Source: Aselliscus stoliczkanus
Lineage: Eukaryota; Chordata; Mammalia; Chiroptera; Hipposideridae
NCBI GenBank assembly: GCA_033961575.1
Contig: CM066736.1
Span: 11,131,501 to 11,195,500, forward strand
Length of the DNA: 64,000 bases
Direction of reading: 5' to 3'
The first letter of the stretch is position 1. Every line of letters starts with the position of its first letter. The notes beneath the pieces were generated by a model that had not been told where the DNA came from, made no database searches, and saw only the letters and a list, made by a program, of their open reading frames with translations. Positions 62,678 through 64,000 of this stretch are shown piece after piece. The position numbers and the translations under genes were made by a program.

Positions 62678-64000
62678 GGCCAAAGCGCCGGCACGCCCAG
62701 GGAGATGGCGGAGGGCCAGTGTTGTTGGGTCCAGCTCTGGGGACTTCTGAGAAAACAGGCCACAAGACGGACCATCCTGTCTTTGTCCACCTCCTCCCCT
62801 AAAGCCAGGCCCCTGTCCTCCCCGCTTCACCTTCCTCTCTTGGAGTCTGGTGTGTGCATCCTTCCCCTACAAAGAGGGAAACCTCCTAATTCAGACTCAG
62901 TCTCCTCCCAGGTAGGTATCCCACCCCCTCCAAGTCAAGGAACCGGGAATAGTCAGGGCCCAACCTGTTGCAGCGTATTTTAACTGGAGGCGACCAAATA
63001 GCTGATGCTGCCAACTGGGGTGGGTCCTAGAGATCAGTGCCTCCCCCAAGATGGCCCAGGTCTACAGCTTGGGATCACTGTGAAGTCTTTTTCAAACCCA
63101 AATGTTGGGCCACACCTTATACCTACAATAGCTTAGTGTACCAGATGCTTAGAGTGAGTCAGGCATGGTGTCGAGCGTCCTGCCTGGGCGACCTCCTATG
63201 ATCCTCGCGATAGCTCACGGCTTGTTTCCTCCATGGTACAGCTGAGGAAACAGATGCACAGAGCTCGATGTGGTAGCTATGCCAGAGTCAGCCAGCTAGC
63301 CGTGGTGGGCTGAGTTTGCAGCCCAGGCCTGTCTGGCTTCAGAGCCCATACTCTTAACCACCGTGCTGACCCGCTGCTCAGACACGGCAGGCACGGGGCT
63401 TGGCAGACATGTGTTTTTTTAAGCACAAGCAGTGGTTTTGATGTCCACGGTGGCCCAGGTGGACCAAGAATGCTAATGGTGAATGCTAGCTCCTGAAATC
63501 GAACTGTGCTGGGCCCACAGAAAGAGTTGGTCTGAAAATGGCTATTTTTCCCAAGCTCTGGGCTGGGAAGCTCAGTCGTGTGTGGGTACAAAGAAAGGCC
63601 CGCTTTCGCCCAAAGGCAGATACCACTGGGTCTCCACACCCATGTGTATTTCTCTCCTCCTCCTGTTCTTGTCCTCTCCCTTTCCGAAGTCTCAGGCTTG
63701 TCAACAGCCCCTTTGGACGTCACTTCTCCCCTGGTTACCTTCAGAGCAAAAGGGACGATCCACATTATGGATTTGTCCACAAGCCAGGGTGGAGGCAGGG
63801 AGCACAAAAGCCCTCAGTATTTCTGTAATCTCTGCAACAGCTACTAATCTCTACGACAGAACAGCTTCCCTCCCTGCTTTGACATCTGGGAGGAGATGAC
63901 ACAGGTGATCACATAGAAGCCACTGGAATCTTGCCTGCCCTACCCCTCTCTCAACTCTCTTCTGTCATTGCCAACCTCAACACAACAGGCTGGCACTCAC
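62678..64000 (+). other. RNFT2 3' UTR and/or flank, to the window edge
   Basis: Follows the stop codon without a break. A MIR-like fragment lies at about 63130-63370. I see no AATAAA or ATTAAA on the plus strand up to 64000, so the poly(A) site is either outside the window or uses a variant signal. ORFs in this stretch (up to 176 codons on the minus strand) look like chance. Confidence 0.6.

Noticed and set aside
63277..63807. 176-codon minus-strand frame
   Set aside because: Lies over the RNFT2 3' region and a MIR, shows no recognisable domain, and has a competing plus-strand frame.

Overview
This is a window from a placental mammal. It has long introns, old shared mammalian repeats (MIR, L2, L1, MaLR/MLT1 LTRs, MER5/MER20-like hAT and Tigger remnants) and a second layer of younger tRNA-derived SINEs. 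One SINE type has a head reading GGCCGGCCGAGTGGCGC. The other reads, on its minus strand, TTATTGGGGAACA...TTTTTCCAGGACCCATCAGC. From memory these resemble SINEs of horseshoe-type (rhinolophoid) or related bats. With at least four ~80-bp mariner-type MITEs, this makes a bat the best guess. That assignment is inference; no database was searched.

I can support only one protein-coding gene: RNFT2 (RING finger protein, transmembrane 2; formerly TMEM118). It lies on the plus strand and spans nearly the whole window. Ten coding exons (1042-1065, 1543-1601, 7128-7612, 9992-10068, 13075-13175, 16673-16826, 54655-54804, 56062-56127, 56263-56364, 62543-62677) join in phase to 1353 nt, or 450 residues. 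No frameshift or premature stop is present, and every junction has GT/AG. The protein has a disordered, His/Gly-rich N-terminal half, a block of membrane segments and a C-terminal C3HC4 RING (Cys390 to Cys427). This is the layout of a membrane-anchored E3 ubiquitin ligase.

Layout: 1-1041 is sequence upstream of the first coding exon. Exons 1-6 occupy 1.0-16.8 kb. Intron 6 (16.8-54.7 kb, about 37.8 kb) is mostly repeats, but it holds a CpG island near 39.87-40.45 kb with a CRE inside a 22-bp palindrome and a near-ideal RFX X-box. Exons 7-10, which encode the last membrane segment and the RING, occupy 54.7-62.7 kb. The rest (62678-64000) is 3' UTR and/or flank.

The most notable non-genic items are: the CpG island with its CRE/X-box pair; a second, perfect X-box in intron 1; a ~450-bp composite SINE present in three full-length copies; a double SINE insertion at one site inside a MER5-like element; four mariner MITEs with TA duplications; a 45-bp perfect AT hairpin; and a ~700-bp ATGG array with higher-order structure. 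I found no tRNA, rRNA or snRNA gene, no CRISPR array, and no second protein-coding gene that I would defend.
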